25,984 bases of DNA, taken from assembly GCA_964526475.1 (NCBI GenBank), contig CAZGKF010000046.1, positions 1 to 25,984 on the forward strand, written 5' to 3'. Origin of the DNA: CAYVTV01 sp964526475. GTDB lineage: Bacteria; Bacteroidota; Bacteroidia; Bacteroidales; GCA-2748055. The notes beneath the pieces were generated by a model. It was given only the letters and a program-made list of their open reading frames with translations. It ran no database searches and was not told where the DNA came from. The first letter of the stretch is position 1, and the number at the start of each line of letters is the position of its first letter. The position numbers and the translations under genes were made by a program. Shown in pieces: positions 15,619 through 23,538 of this stretch.

Positions 15619-15942
15619 ATGGAAAATGATTCACACAAACCTGGCCAGATCAGTATCGAATTGAACGAGGATACCGCTCAGGGAATCTATTCAAATCTGG
15701 CAGTAATTACACATTCTTCAGCTGAATTTATTATTGATTTTATCAGAATCATGCCTGGAATACCCAAGGCGCAGGTAAAGTCGAGAATTATTCTAAGCCC
15801 CGAACACAGTAAAAGACTTCTAAATGCATTGAAAGATAATATTTCTAAATATGAATCAGTTCACGGGCTTATTAAACAGGTTGAGGGTTCTGAGGGTCCT
15901 GTTATTCCAATGACTTTCAGGGGACCAAGTGCCCAGGCATAA
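15619..15942 (+). CDS. DUF3467 protein, last gene of the rpoBC operon
   Basis: The 107-residue protein begins MENDSHKPGQISIELNEDTA and has the DUF3467 pattern: a short beta-rich first half (YSNLAVITHSSAEFIIDFIR), then MPGIPKAQVKSRIILSPEHSKRLL, then a helical part. The frame is open further left into rpoC, but the ATG at 15619 gives the family's usual N-terminus. In Bacteroidota a DUF3467 gene commonly follows rpoC. Its biochemical role is not known to me; the position suggests a link to transcription, which is inference. An intrinsic terminator ends the operon 31 bases later. Confidence 0.88.
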   Translation: MENDSHKPGQISIELNEDTAQGIYSNLAVITHSSAEFIIDFIRIMPGIPKAQVKSRIILSPEHSKRLLNALKDNISKYESVHGLIKQVEGSEGPVIPMTFRGPSAQA

Positions 15943-15973
15943 TTATTTTAGAACGTATTACAAATTTATTCAC

Positions 15974-16000
15974 AAACCTCGAAAAAATCGAGGTTTTTTT
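15974..16000 (+). terminator. Intrinsic terminator of the rpoBC-DUF3467 operon
   Basis: AAACCTCG (15974-15981) and CGAGGTTT (15989-15996) form an 8-bp perfect stem with a 7-base A-rich loop, followed by a continuous T tract to 16000. It lies between the DUF3467 stop and the etfB promoter, so it cleanly separates the two operons. Confidence 0.85.
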
Positions 16001-16043
16001 CGAATACGAAAAGGCTAATCATATAATGAAAAACATTATTTAT

Positions 16044-16051
16044 TATATTTG
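16044..16051 (+). promoter_or_regulatory. -7 element of the etfBA-acd operon
   Basis: TATATTTG matches TAnnTTTG and ends 31 bases before the etfB start codon. No TTTG is present at the expected -33 distance, so the promoter may be weak or may need an activator. It lies directly downstream of the rpoBC terminator. Confidence 0.55.
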
Positions 16052-16082
16052 TCCCCCGATAAGAAAAACTAAAAAATAACTT

Positions 16083-16958
16083 ATGAAGGGTTTGAAAATT
16101 ATTGTATTAGCCAAGCAGGTTCCTGATACCAGAAATGTCGGGAAGGATGCGATGAAAGCTGATGGTACGGTAAACAGAGCAGCACTGGAAGCTGTTTTTA
16201 ATCCTGAAGATCTTAACGCACTGGAACAGGCGCTGAGGGTAAAAGATATGTTCAGGGATTCAGTTGTTACAATTTTGACTATGGGGCCAGGCCGTGCTGC
16301 TGAAATAATACGTGAAGGATTGTACAGAGGAGTTGACAATGGGTTTTTACTTACAGACAGGAAGTTTGCCGGTTCTGATACACTTGCAACATCGTACGCT
16401 CTATCTCATGCGATCAGAAAAATAGGTTATTTTGATCTTATTTTCGCCGGCCGGCAGGCAATTGATGGCGATACAGCTCAGGTTGGACCACAGGTTGCAG
16501 AGAAACTTGGGATACCTCAGGTTACTTATGCTGAAGAAATACTTGAAATTAAAAATAAAGAAATTACCATTCGCAGAAGACTTGAAAGAGGGGTTGAAGT
16601 TGTTTCATCAAAGTTTCCACTATTAGTTACCGTGCATGGTTCTGCGGCTGCCTGCCGACCCCGGAATGCCAAACTGCTGATGAAATTCAAACATGCAAAA
16701 ACGATTACCGAACAACAGGAATCAACTGAAGATTATCTGAATCTTTATCAGTCCCGGCAATATCTCAGAATAGAAGAATTAAGTGCGGATGATATTCAGG
16801 TTGAAGATAATTCACTTGGCATTTCAGGATCTCCCACCAAAGTTAAAAAAATTGAGAATGTAGTTTTTAAAGCTAAGGAGTCAAAGGTGCTTTCATCGAA
16901 TGAAAGTGAAATTGATGAACTGATGAAGGGATTGATTGAAAATCATACAATTGGTTAA
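16083..16958 (+). CDS. etfB: Electron transfer flavoprotein beta subunit
   Basis: The 291-residue protein is the small ETF subunit. It starts with a Rossmann-like strand (IIVLAKQVPDTRNV) and has the nucleotide-binding segment FAGRQAIDGDTAQVGPQ (residues 121-137). Residues 91-104 read TDRKFAGSDTLATS. This resembles the TDRAFGGADTLATS motif that I recall from bifurcating EtfB proteins of anaerobes, and is unlike mitochondrial EtfB. With EtfA it forms a heterodimer that accepts electrons from, or delivers them to, an acyl-CoA dehydrogenase. The etfA and dehydrogenase genes follow within 33 bases each. Confidence 0.95.
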   Translation: MKGLKIIVLAKQVPDTRNVGKDAMKADGTVNRAALEAVFNPEDLNALEQALRVKDMFRDSVVTILTMGPGRAAEIIREGLYRGVDNGFLLTDRKFAGSDTLATSYALSHAIRKIGYFDLIFAGRQAIDGDTAQVGPQVAEKLGIPQVTYAEEILEIKNKEITIRRRLERGVEVVSSKFPLLVTVHGSAAACRPRNAKLLMKFKHAKTITEQQESTEDYLNLYQSRQYLRIEELSADDIQVEDNSLGISGSPTKVKKIENVVFKAKESKVLSSNESEIDELMKGLIENHTIG

Positions 16959-16988
16959 TGCGTATTTTCCAAACTTAAAATTGCAGCT

Positions 16989-18008
16989 GTGAATAACATT
17001 TTCGTTTATTGTGAATCTGAAGAAAACATTATTTCGGAAGTTAGCCTGGAGCTTCTTACTAAAGCCAGGAATCTGGCAGACCAGCTTGAATGTAAACTCG
17101 AAGCTATTATTGCAGGCTACGGACTTTCAGGTGTTGAAAAAAAACTTTTTCCTTATGGGGTAGATGTTTTACATATTGCCGATGACATAAGGCTTAGCCC
17201 ATATCTTACTCTTCCGCATTCTGTTATTGTAAAAACTATACTTGAACAGGAAAAGCCTCAGATAGCACTTTTCGGAGCATCTTCAGTTGGCAGGGATTTG
17301 GCACCCCGCATAGCATCCGCTTTAAGATGCGGCTTAACGGCAGATTGTACCAGCCTCGAAATTGGCACTCACTTTGAAAAAAAATCGGGTGCTGAATATA
17401 AAAATCTGCTGTATCAGATCAGACCTGCATTTGGCGGAAATATAGTGGCAACTATCATTAATCCTGATACCCGCCCACAATTGGCTACAGTCAGGGAGGG
17501 TGTTATGAAGAATGAAATTCTCGATGAGAATTATAAAGGAGTTGTTAAAAAAATTCAAACTGATTCCATACTGACTGATGCCGAATTTGTAGTTAAGGTC
17601 ATAGAACGCCACATAGAAAAAAGGAAAATAAACATAAAAAATGCAGGTATTATTATTTCCGGAGGTTATGGGGTTGGATCGAAGGATAATTTTAAACTTC
17701 TTTTTGAATTAGCAGAATTGCTTGGTGCGGAAGTCGGAGGTTCCCGTGCTGCAGTTGATGCAGGATTTATTGAACATGAAAGACAAATAGGCCAGACTGG
17801 TATTACAGTAAGACCTAAGTTATATATAGCTTGTGGTATATCAGGACAAATACAGCACAGAGCAGGTATGGCGGAATCAGCCATGGTAATATCCATAAAT
17901 CAGGATAAAAATGCTCCTATAAATCACATTGCTGATTATGTAATTGTTGGTGATGTGGCAGAAATAATTCCTAAAATGATTAAATATTACAGGAAGAATT
18001 CCAAATAA
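16989..18008 (+). CDS. etfA: Electron transfer flavoprotein alpha subunit
   Basis: The 339-residue protein has an N-terminal domain I and a C-terminal FAD-binding domain II. The FAD-binding signature spans about residues 223-310 and includes SGGYGVGSKDNFKLLFELAE, GGSRAAVDAGFI, GQTGITVRPKLYIACGISG and IQHRAGMAES. It has no N-terminal ferredoxin-like extension. The start is a GTG at 16989; no in-frame ATG fits. It lies 30 bases after etfB and 33 before the acyl-CoA dehydrogenase gene, so the three probably make one functional set. Confidence 0.95.
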   Translation: MNNIFVYCESEENIISEVSLELLTKARNLADQLECKLEAIIAGYGLSGVEKKLFPYGVDVLHIADDIRLSPYLTLPHSVIVKTILEQEKPQIALFGASSVGRDLAPRIASALRCGLTADCTSLEIGTHFEKKSGAEYKNLLYQIRPAFGGNIVATIINPDTRPQLATVREGVMKNEILDENYKGVVKKIQTDSILTDAEFVVKVIERHIEKRKINIKNAGIIISGGYGVGSKDNFKLLFELAELLGAEVGGSRAAVDAGFIEHERQIGQTGITVRPKLYIACGISGQIQHRAGMAESAMVISINQDKNAPINHIADYVIVGDVAEIIPKMIKYYRKNSK

Positions 18009-18041
18009 AAGATTTGAAGGAAAATTTTAATAATCAACGAC

Positions 18042-19760
18042 ATGGATAATTTTTTCAATGATAATAAAGATCTGAAGTTTCATCTTTACCACCCTTTAAT
18101 GAAAAAAATCGTTTCACTGAAAGAAAACGATTTTTCCGATAAAGATACCTGCGATTATGCTCCTGTCGATTTTGAAGATGCTATGGATAATTACGAGAGA
18201 ATACTTGAAATAGTAGGGGATATTTGTGCCAATGTAGTAGCTCCAAATGCAGAATCTGTTGATCAGGAAGGCCCGCATCTTATAAATAATGAGGTTGTTT
18301 ATGCGAAAGGTACACAGGAGAATATTGGGATACTTACAAAAGCCGGACTCATTGGAATGTCACTTCCCAGGAAATACAAAGGATTGAACTTCCCGGTAGT
18401 ACCTTACGTTATGGCTGCAGAAATAGTTTCCAGGGCGGATGCGGGTTTTGCAAATATTTGGGGGCTACAGGACTGTGCAGAGACTATACATGAATTTGCC
18501 TCTGAAGAACTTAAAGATGAATTTCTGCCACGTTTCGCTGAAGGAGCTACTGCTGCAATGGTGCTTACAGAACCAGATGCCGGCTCAGACCTTCAGGCTG
18601 TTCAGCTTAAAGGAAAACAAATAACTGCCTCTTACGATAAGGAGACTGACACTTTTTATCTTAATGGGGTTAAGCGTTTTATAACCAATGGTGACGCCGA
18701 CATTGCCCTTGTGCTTGCTCGTTCAGAAGAAGGAACGCTCGATGCCAGAGGACTTTCACTATTTCTATATGACAGGAGTAATAAAGCAGTGAAGATAAGA
18801 CGAATCGAAAATAAATTAGGAATTAAAGGATCCCCAACTTGTGAAATGGTTTTCACAAACGCTCCTGCCCGACTTATTGGAGATAGAAAAATGGGATTGA
18901 TCAAGTATGTTATGTCCCTGATGAATTCAGCCAGACTTGGGATCGGAGCACAATCGGTCGGGATAGCTGAAGCTGCTTACAGAGAAGCTCTGAAATATTC
19001 ACAGGAAAGATTACAGTTCGGAAAACCCATAATTGAATTTCCACCTGTTTATGAGATGGTGAGAATGATGAATGTTAAAATTCAGGCCATGAGGAGTTTG
19101 CTCTACGAAACAGCCAGATATGTTGATATCTATAAGGCGTACTCTTTTATATCTGAATTAAGAAAACTTGAGACAGAAGAAAGACAGGAGCAAAAAAAAT
19201 ATCAACGACTTGCTGATGTTTTTACTCCGCTTCTTAAACTTATTTCCAGTGAATATTGTAATCAGATAACCTATGACGCCCTTCAGGTTCATGGGGGTGC
19301 CGGATTTATGAAAGATTTTCCAGTTGAAAGATTATATAGGGACGCCAGAATTACTACGATCTACGAAGGTACATCACAGTTGCAGGTTGTAGCTGCTATC
19401 AGGGGCGTAACTACAGGATCATTCATGGTGGCAATCAATGAATTTCTTGAAGGTGCTTGCAAACCTGAATATGAATTTTTAAAGAGAATACTTTCCACAA
19501 TGTCTTCTGAATATGAAAAAACGGTCATGTTTATAAATGAAATTGAAGACGAGGAACTAATGGAGTTTCATTCCCGCCGTTTGGTAGAGATGGCCGGTAA
19601 TATTATCATGGCTTGCCTTCTTCTGATTGATGCCAACAAAAATGAAGAATACAGTACCTCTGCGGAAATTTTTATAAAAAAGGCTGTGTCAGAGAACCGG
19701 GAAAAACAAGAATATATTTATACTACTGAGTTGAAGGACCTTGGAGTTATTAAATATTGA
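18042..19760 (+). CDS. Acyl-CoA dehydrogenase with C-terminal extension
   Basis: The 572-residue flavoprotein belongs to the acyl-CoA dehydrogenase family. It has the N-terminal helical domain, the beta-barrel FAD segment MVLTEPDAGSDLQA and NGVKRFITNGDADIALV, and the C-terminal helical domain. QVHGGAGFMKDFPVERLYRD precedes the likely catalytic base Glu442 in IYEGTSQ. After the normal end of the fold it continues for about 115 residues, making it longer than the roughly 380-residue short-chain enzymes. The extra part is helical and charged. It passes electrons to, or takes them from, the ETF encoded just upstream. Acyl-chain preference cannot be read from the sequence by eye. Confidence 0.93.
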   Translation: MDNFFNDNKDLKFHLYHPLMKKIVSLKENDFSDKDTCDYAPVDFEDAMDNYERILEIVGDICANVVAPNAESVDQEGPHLINNEVVYAKGTQENIGILTKAGLIGMSLPRKYKGLNFPVVPYVMAAEIVSRADAGFANIWGLQDCAETIHEFASEELKDEFLPRFAEGATAAMVLTEPDAGSDLQAVQLKGKQITASYDKETDTFYLNGVKRFITNGDADIALVLARSEEGTLDARGLSLFLYDRSNKAVKIRRIENKLGIKGSPTCEMVFTNAPARLIGDRKMGLIKYVMSLMNSARLGIGAQSVGIAEAAYREALKYSQERLQFGKPIIEFPPVYEMVRMMNVKIQAMRSLLYETARYVDIYKAYSFISELRKLETEERQEQKKYQRLADVFTPLLKLISSEYCNQITYDALQVHGGAGFMKDFPVERLYRDARITTIYEGTSQLQVVAAIRGVTTGSFMVAINEFLEGACKPEYEFLKRILSTMSSEYEKTVMFINEIEDEELMEFHSRRLVEMAGNIIMACLLLIDANKNEEYSTSAEIFIKKAVSENREKQEYIYTTELKDLGVIKY

Positions 19761-19862
19761 TTTTATTAATGTTCTGATATTTTACCGGACAACAGTGATT
19801 TTCTTTACAAGTTTTCAGCTTTCATTGCTTATTCTAAAAGTTTTTTTGTAAAATTGTGGTAT

Positions 19863-19870
19863 TATATTTG
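19863..19870 (+). promoter_or_regulatory. -7 element upstream of the 157-residue protein gene
   Basis: TATATTTG matches TAnnTTTG and ends 29 bases before the ATG at 19900. A TTTG at 19845-19848 is only 14 bases upstream, which is too close for a standard -33 element. No obvious terminator for the etfBA-acd operon is seen in the 100 bases before it. Confidence 0.5.
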
Positions 19871-19899
19871 AATCATCCTTTTAGAAGAGTTCCTTTAAC

Positions 19900-20373
19900 A
19901 TGGAAAGAATAGTAAATAAATTGTTAAAAATTCTGAGAGACCATGTAAATCAGAATAATATCGAAATCCGATATAATCAGGATGATATCAATCGTATTAC
20001 TTCTGAACAAAAACAACCCGGGGCACATCAAAATGATCTTGAATACCGGTATTCCCTGAATAAAGAATTGCTTGATGAAAATGCAGATATAATAAACCTG
20101 CAACTTACAATTTCTGAATTTATGGAAAAATATGGTCATTTGTTTTCAGCCGCCGATGAGAATGAAGATAACTTGATTGAAAAGACAGATATTGAGACAA
20201 CCGACAATAACAGCTGTTTTCAGCTGACGGTAAAAGGTAGGATTAGTTTCGATAAGAATCATCCTCAGTTCAATAATCCTGATTTTTTCAACAGACTATT
20301 GTATTATTATCAGGAAAAGGAAGATTATGAGATGTGTGAACATCTGTTAAAAATGATTAAGACTCATTCTTAA
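19900..20373 (+). CDS. Unrecognised 157-residue acidic protein
   Basis: I do not recognise this protein. It begins MERIVNKLLKILRDHVNQNN and is rich in Asn, Asp and Glu. It has a first helical region, a middle acidic and probably disordered part (about residues 85-105), and a C-terminal segment containing FDKNHPQFNNPDFFNRLLYY and EMCEHLLKM. It has no signal peptide, membrane span, cysteine motif or recognisable catalytic motif. Codon use and composition resemble the neighbours. It has its own -7 promoter element and gaps of over 130 bases on both sides, so it appears to be a single-gene unit. That arrangement and the protein-like composition support a real gene. Confidence 0.7.
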   Translation: MERIVNKLLKILRDHVNQNNIEIRYNQDDINRITSEQKQPGAHQNDLEYRYSLNKELLDENADIINLQLTISEFMEKYGHLFSAADENEDNLIEKTDIETTDNNSCFQLTVKGRISFDKNHPQFNNPDFFNRLLYYYQEKEDYEMCEHLLKMIKTHS

Positions 20374-20535
20374 AAGGGTTCATCCGAAATTGTTTGGCTT
20401 TTGTTATTGTTCTTGATTTTGTTTAGGATGAAATCATCATGTATTTTCAAGTCTTTATGTTTACACGTGGCCATGAAAGCCTCGATCAATCATATTTAAT
20501 ATTCGATTGCTCCTTTATTCATAAAATGCCATTAT
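20374..20535. other. Intergenic region with an inverted repeat, no gene seen
   Basis: TTCATCC (20379-20385) and GGATGAA (20426-20432) form a 7-bp inverted repeat around a 40-base T/G-rich loop. The loop is too long for a normal intrinsic terminator. No TAnnTTTG element or protein-coding frame was found before the DUF2520 gene. Confidence 0.4.
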
Positions 20536-21312
20536 TTGAGACCTTCAATTGTTTCTATAGGTGCAGGGAAAGTTGCCACATCTCTCATTTATGAACTTCA
20601 CAAAAAAGGCTATCCAATCTTGTCGGTATATAGCAGAACGCTTCATTCCGCACATAAATTAGCAAATCATTTCCCTAAAGCAGCATTTACTGATAACCTT
20701 CTGCGTGTGCCCGATAAGGCAGATGTATATATCATTTCGCTAACCGATGATGCTATTCCCATTGCGGTAAATGCACTAAGTGGGACAAGGTCAATAGTAG
20801 TCCATACCTCCGGAAGTGCAGGGATTGAAGTTTTCTCACAGGAAATAATACATTGCGGTATTTTATATCCGCTTCAAACATTTAATAAAATTAACAGACC
20901 AGACTTTTTATCAGTTCCTCTTCTGCTGGAAGCATCGGATAGTAAAACCATGAAAATAATCCGTGAAATTGGAGCTGACCTGTCAGGGACATTAATTGAA
21001 ACAAATTCAGAGGAGCGAAAATGGATACATATTGCTGCTGTGTTTGCCTGCAATTTTTTAAATTATATGCTTACTTGTTCTAATGAGGTACTTAAAGACA
21101 GAGATTTAAAATTTAAAATTCTTGTCCCTCTTATCATGGAATCGGTGAAAAATGCTATTGAACATTCTCCATCTGATGTGCAATCCGGGCCGGCAATAAG
21201 AGGTGATGAAAAAATTATTCAGGAACATATAAGTTTGCTGAAAGGAAAACCGGATTTACAAAAAATATATACTTTTGTGAGCAGGATGATAAGTGAATAT
21301 TATCATAAATAA
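20536..21312 (+). CDS. Rossmann-like / DUF2520 domain protein
   Basis: The 258-residue protein has an N-terminal NAD(P)-binding Rossmann fold with the glycine motif IGAGKVATSL (residues 8-17). It also has PDKADVYIISLTDDAI and the segment VVHTSGSAGIEVF. The C-terminal all-helical DUF2520 domain resembles the dimerisation domain of 6-phosphogluconate dehydrogenase-like enzymes (HIAAVFACNFLNYMLTCSNE). Its substrate is unknown. The only plausible start in this frame is TTG at 20536. An ATG at 20526 is one base out of frame and would fit if one T were missing. It heads a close gene series with the KdsC-like, UbiA and Maf genes. Confidence 0.85.
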   Translation: MRPSIVSIGAGKVATSLIYELHKKGYPILSVYSRTLHSAHKLANHFPKAAFTDNLLRVPDKADVYIISLTDDAIPIAVNALSGTRSIVVHTSGSAGIEVFSQEIIHCGILYPLQTFNKINRPDFLSVPLLLEASDSKTMKIIREIGADLSGTLIETNSEERKWIHIAAVFACNFLNYMLTCSNEVLKDRDLKFKILVPLIMESVKNAIEHSPSDVQSGPAIRGDEKIIQEHISLLKGKPDLQKIYTFVSRMISEYYHK

Positions 21313-21331
21313 ATTGAAAATCGTTAATAAG

Positions 21332-21853
21332 ATGAAGAATTTTAAGGAAGATATGAGAATGATCAAAGCATTTATCTTTGATATTGACGGAGTTTTCTCA
21401 TCTTCCGAAATACTCCTTCATCCTTCCGGCGAATTGATGAGGACAATGAATATTAAAGATGGTTTTGCCGCTCAATATGCAGTCAGAAAAGGGTATCCGA
21501 TCGGTATTATTACAGGAGGTAATTCAGAATCAGTCAGAACCAGATTTAAACGTCTCGGGATTACTGATATATATCTTAATTCCAGAAATAAAATGAAAGA
21601 TTTTAAGGATTTTATTCTTAAATATGATATTACTCCTGAGAATGTATTGTATATGGGAGATGACCTGCCCGATTATGAGGTTATGAAAATAGTTGGGTTT
21701 CCTGCTTCTCCATCTGATGCTGTTGAGGAGATTAAATTAATTTCGAAATATATTTCAGATAAACCGGGTGGTAAGGGTTGTGTGAGGGATGTTCTCGAAC
21801 AAGTGCTGCGGCTTCATGGCAGATGGATGGATGAAGATGCTTTTACCTGGTAA
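21332..21853 (+). CDS. KdsC-like HAD phosphatase
   Basis: The 173-residue protein is a small HAD-superfamily phosphatase of the KdsC type (3-deoxy-D-manno-octulosonate 8-phosphate phosphatase). HAD motif I is FDIDGVF with nucleophile Asp17 and Asp19, motif II is GIITGGNS, and motif IV is YMGDDLPDYEVM. The C-terminal DKPGGKGCVRDVLE matches the tail of KdsC tetramers that reaches the neighbouring active site. No cap domain is present, as in KdsC. KDO-8-phosphate is the likely but unproven substrate, placing it in lipopolysaccharide core synthesis. The ATG at 21332 is preferred to a GTG at 21293 that overlaps the previous gene. Confidence 0.87.
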   Translation: MKNFKEDMRMIKAFIFDIDGVFSSSEILLHPSGELMRTMNIKDGFAAQYAVRKGYPIGIITGGNSESVRTRFKRLGITDIYLNSRNKMKDFKDFILKYDITPENVLYMGDDLPDYEVMKIVGFPASPSDAVEEIKLISKYISDKPGGKGCVRDVLEQVLRLHGRWMDEDAFTW

Positions 21854-21890
21854 ATAATATCTTAATTAATGACACTAAAAAACAGTTATT

Positions 21891-22856
21891 TTGTGGTCAT
21901 TCCTTAAACTTGTCAGGATACAGAACCTGCTTATTATTGCTGTAACACAGTATTTGATGCGATACTGTATTATCAGTCCTTTTCTTAAAATAAATAATTT
22001 CAGCCTTCAGCTCGATAGTTTTCATTTTTTTCTGCTGGTATTAACAACCATACTTATAGCATCCGCAGGGTATGTTATTAATGATTATTTTGATGTTCGT
22101 ACTGACAGGATAAATAAACCCGAAAAAGTGGTAATTGATTCGGGTGTCCATCGTCGGTCTGCAATTTTGCTGCATTCAGTTTTAAGTATTTCCGGTATTA
22201 TTATTGGCACCTATGTTTCATTTTATATTAAAGTTCTTCCACTTTCATTTCTTTTTATTTTTTGTTCCGGTTTACTTTGGTTCTATTCAACTACTTATAA
22301 AAGACAATTGTTAATTGGCAACCTTATTGTTTCCTTTATGACAGGTGGAGTTCCTTTGCTTGTGGCCATCTATGAAATACCTCTTTTGAACCGGACATAT
22401 GGCAGTATTATGTTACATAATAGCACGAATTTTAATTATATCTTTTTCTGGATTTTAGGATTTGCCTTTTTTGCTTTCCTGACAAATTTCATTCGTGAAA
22501 TAATTAAGGATACCGAAGATCTTGAAGGCGATAATGCCTACGGGATGTCAACCATCCCAATTTATCTGGGGATACGATACACAAAGCTTATTCTGCTTAC
22601 ACTAATAATATTCTGTCTGACAGCGCTTATCTGGTTATTGCATTTTATTATGTTCAGTGGGGAATCAGTAGATTACATCACTGCTGTGTATTTTATCATT
22701 CTGCTCATTATCCCTCTCATAGTTTTACTGTTTATAATAATTTTTGCAAAGAATAAATACCATTATCATAATGCGAGCACTTTAATGAAATTTATTATGC
22801 TTTTTGGTATTATGTATTCCATCATTGTAAGATATATTGTGCTTTTTAAAATATGA
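21891..22856 (+). CDS. UbiA-family membrane prenyltransferase
   Basis: The 321-residue protein is a polytopic membrane protein of the UbiA superfamily with about eight or nine hydrophobic spans. The first Asp-rich motif is NDYFDVRTDR (Asn64, Asp65, Asp68, Asp72). The second is KDTEDLEGDNAYG (Asp207 to Asp214). Such enzymes transfer a polyprenyl chain from its diphosphate onto an aromatic ring or a glycerol phosphate lipid. Related Bacteroidota proteins are often annotated as geranylgeranylglycerol-phosphate geranylgeranyltransferase; the acceptor here is not known. The start is taken as TTG at 21891. An ATG at 21869 would join this frame if one A were missing from an A6 run. Confidence 0.85.
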   Translation: MWSFLKLVRIQNLLIIAVTQYLMRYCIISPFLKINNFSLQLDSFHFFLLVLTTILIASAGYVINDYFDVRTDRINKPEKVVIDSGVHRRSAILLHSVLSISGIIIGTYVSFYIKVLPLSFLFIFCSGLLWFYSTTYKRQLLIGNLIVSFMTGGVPLLVAIYEIPLLNRTYGSIMLHNSTNFNYIFFWILGFAFFAFLTNFIREIIKDTEDLEGDNAYGMSTIPIYLGIRYTKLILLTLIIFCLTALIWLLHFIMFSGESVDYITAVYFIILLIIPLIVLLFIIIFAKNKYHYHNASTLMKFIMLFGIMYSIIVRYIVLFKI

Positions 22857-22865
22857 TATTTATTT

Positions 22866-23462
22866 ATGCTGATCGATAAACTCAGGAATTACAATATATT
22901 GCTTGCCTCCAGATCGGTCAGGAGACAACAGCTTCTCAAAGAGACAGGGATTTCATTTGATGTTATTGACGACCTGGAAGTTATAGAAATATATCCTCCG
23001 GAGCTTGATAAATTCGACATACCGGTTTTTCTGGCCGGGAAAAAGGCTGATGCATACAGGAACATTTTATCGGCTGATAATCTTCTGATAACAGCTGATA
23101 CTATTGTTTGGTTTGAAGGTAAGGTAATTGATAAACCTTGCAATAAAAATGATGCAGGCAGGATATTACATGAATTATCAGGGAAAATGCATGATGTCAT
23201 TACCGGAGTATGTTTTCTAACGAAATACAGAAGGCATTCCTTTTATTCACATACTGAAGTTTTTTTCTCAAGCATGCAGGATGATGAAATCAATTATTAT
23301 ATTGACACTTTCCATCCTTTTGATAAAGCCGGAGCCTATGGTATCCAGGAATGGATAGGCTTGATAGGAGTGGAAAAAATACGAGGATCTTTTTATAATG
23401 TTGTTGGACTTCCTGTGCAAAAACTATATCATGAACTGGATGATTTTATAAATCAGGTATAG
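22866..23462 (+). CDS. maf: Maf family nucleotide pyrophosphatase
   Basis: The 198-residue protein has the Maf signature ILLASRSVRRQQLLKE near the N-terminus. The catalytic block is TADTIVWFEGKVIDKP (Asp76 as likely base), followed by DVITGVCF and DKAGAYGIQEW. Maf proteins hydrolyse dTTP, UTP or modified nucleotides to monophosphates. They are thought to clean the nucleotide pool and, when overproduced, block septum formation. It starts nine bases after the UbiA gene and is probably co-transcribed with it. The subfamily (YhdE-like or YceF-like) is not certain; SVRR and the length favour the dTTP/UTP type. Confidence 0.93.
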   Translation: MLIDKLRNYNILLASRSVRRQQLLKETGISFDVIDDLEVIEIYPPELDKFDIPVFLAGKKADAYRNILSADNLLITADTIVWFEGKVIDKPCNKNDAGRILHELSGKMHDVITGVCFLTKYRRHSFYSHTEVFFSSMQDDEINYYIDTFHPFDKAGAYGIQEWIGLIGVEKIRGSFYNVVGLPVQKLYHELDDFINQV

Positions 23463-23538
23463 TGTTAATCTTAAATAATCATGCAGGAAAAGGTATAGCA
23501 GGATAATTACAGTTAATATTTGTTTAATACCTATTATT

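Noticed and set aside
20379..20432. Inverted repeat TTCATCC/GGATGAA as a terminator for the 157-residue protein gene
   Set aside because: The loop is 40 bases and no T tract follows, so an intrinsic terminator is unlikely; it is kept only as a note in the intergenic entry.
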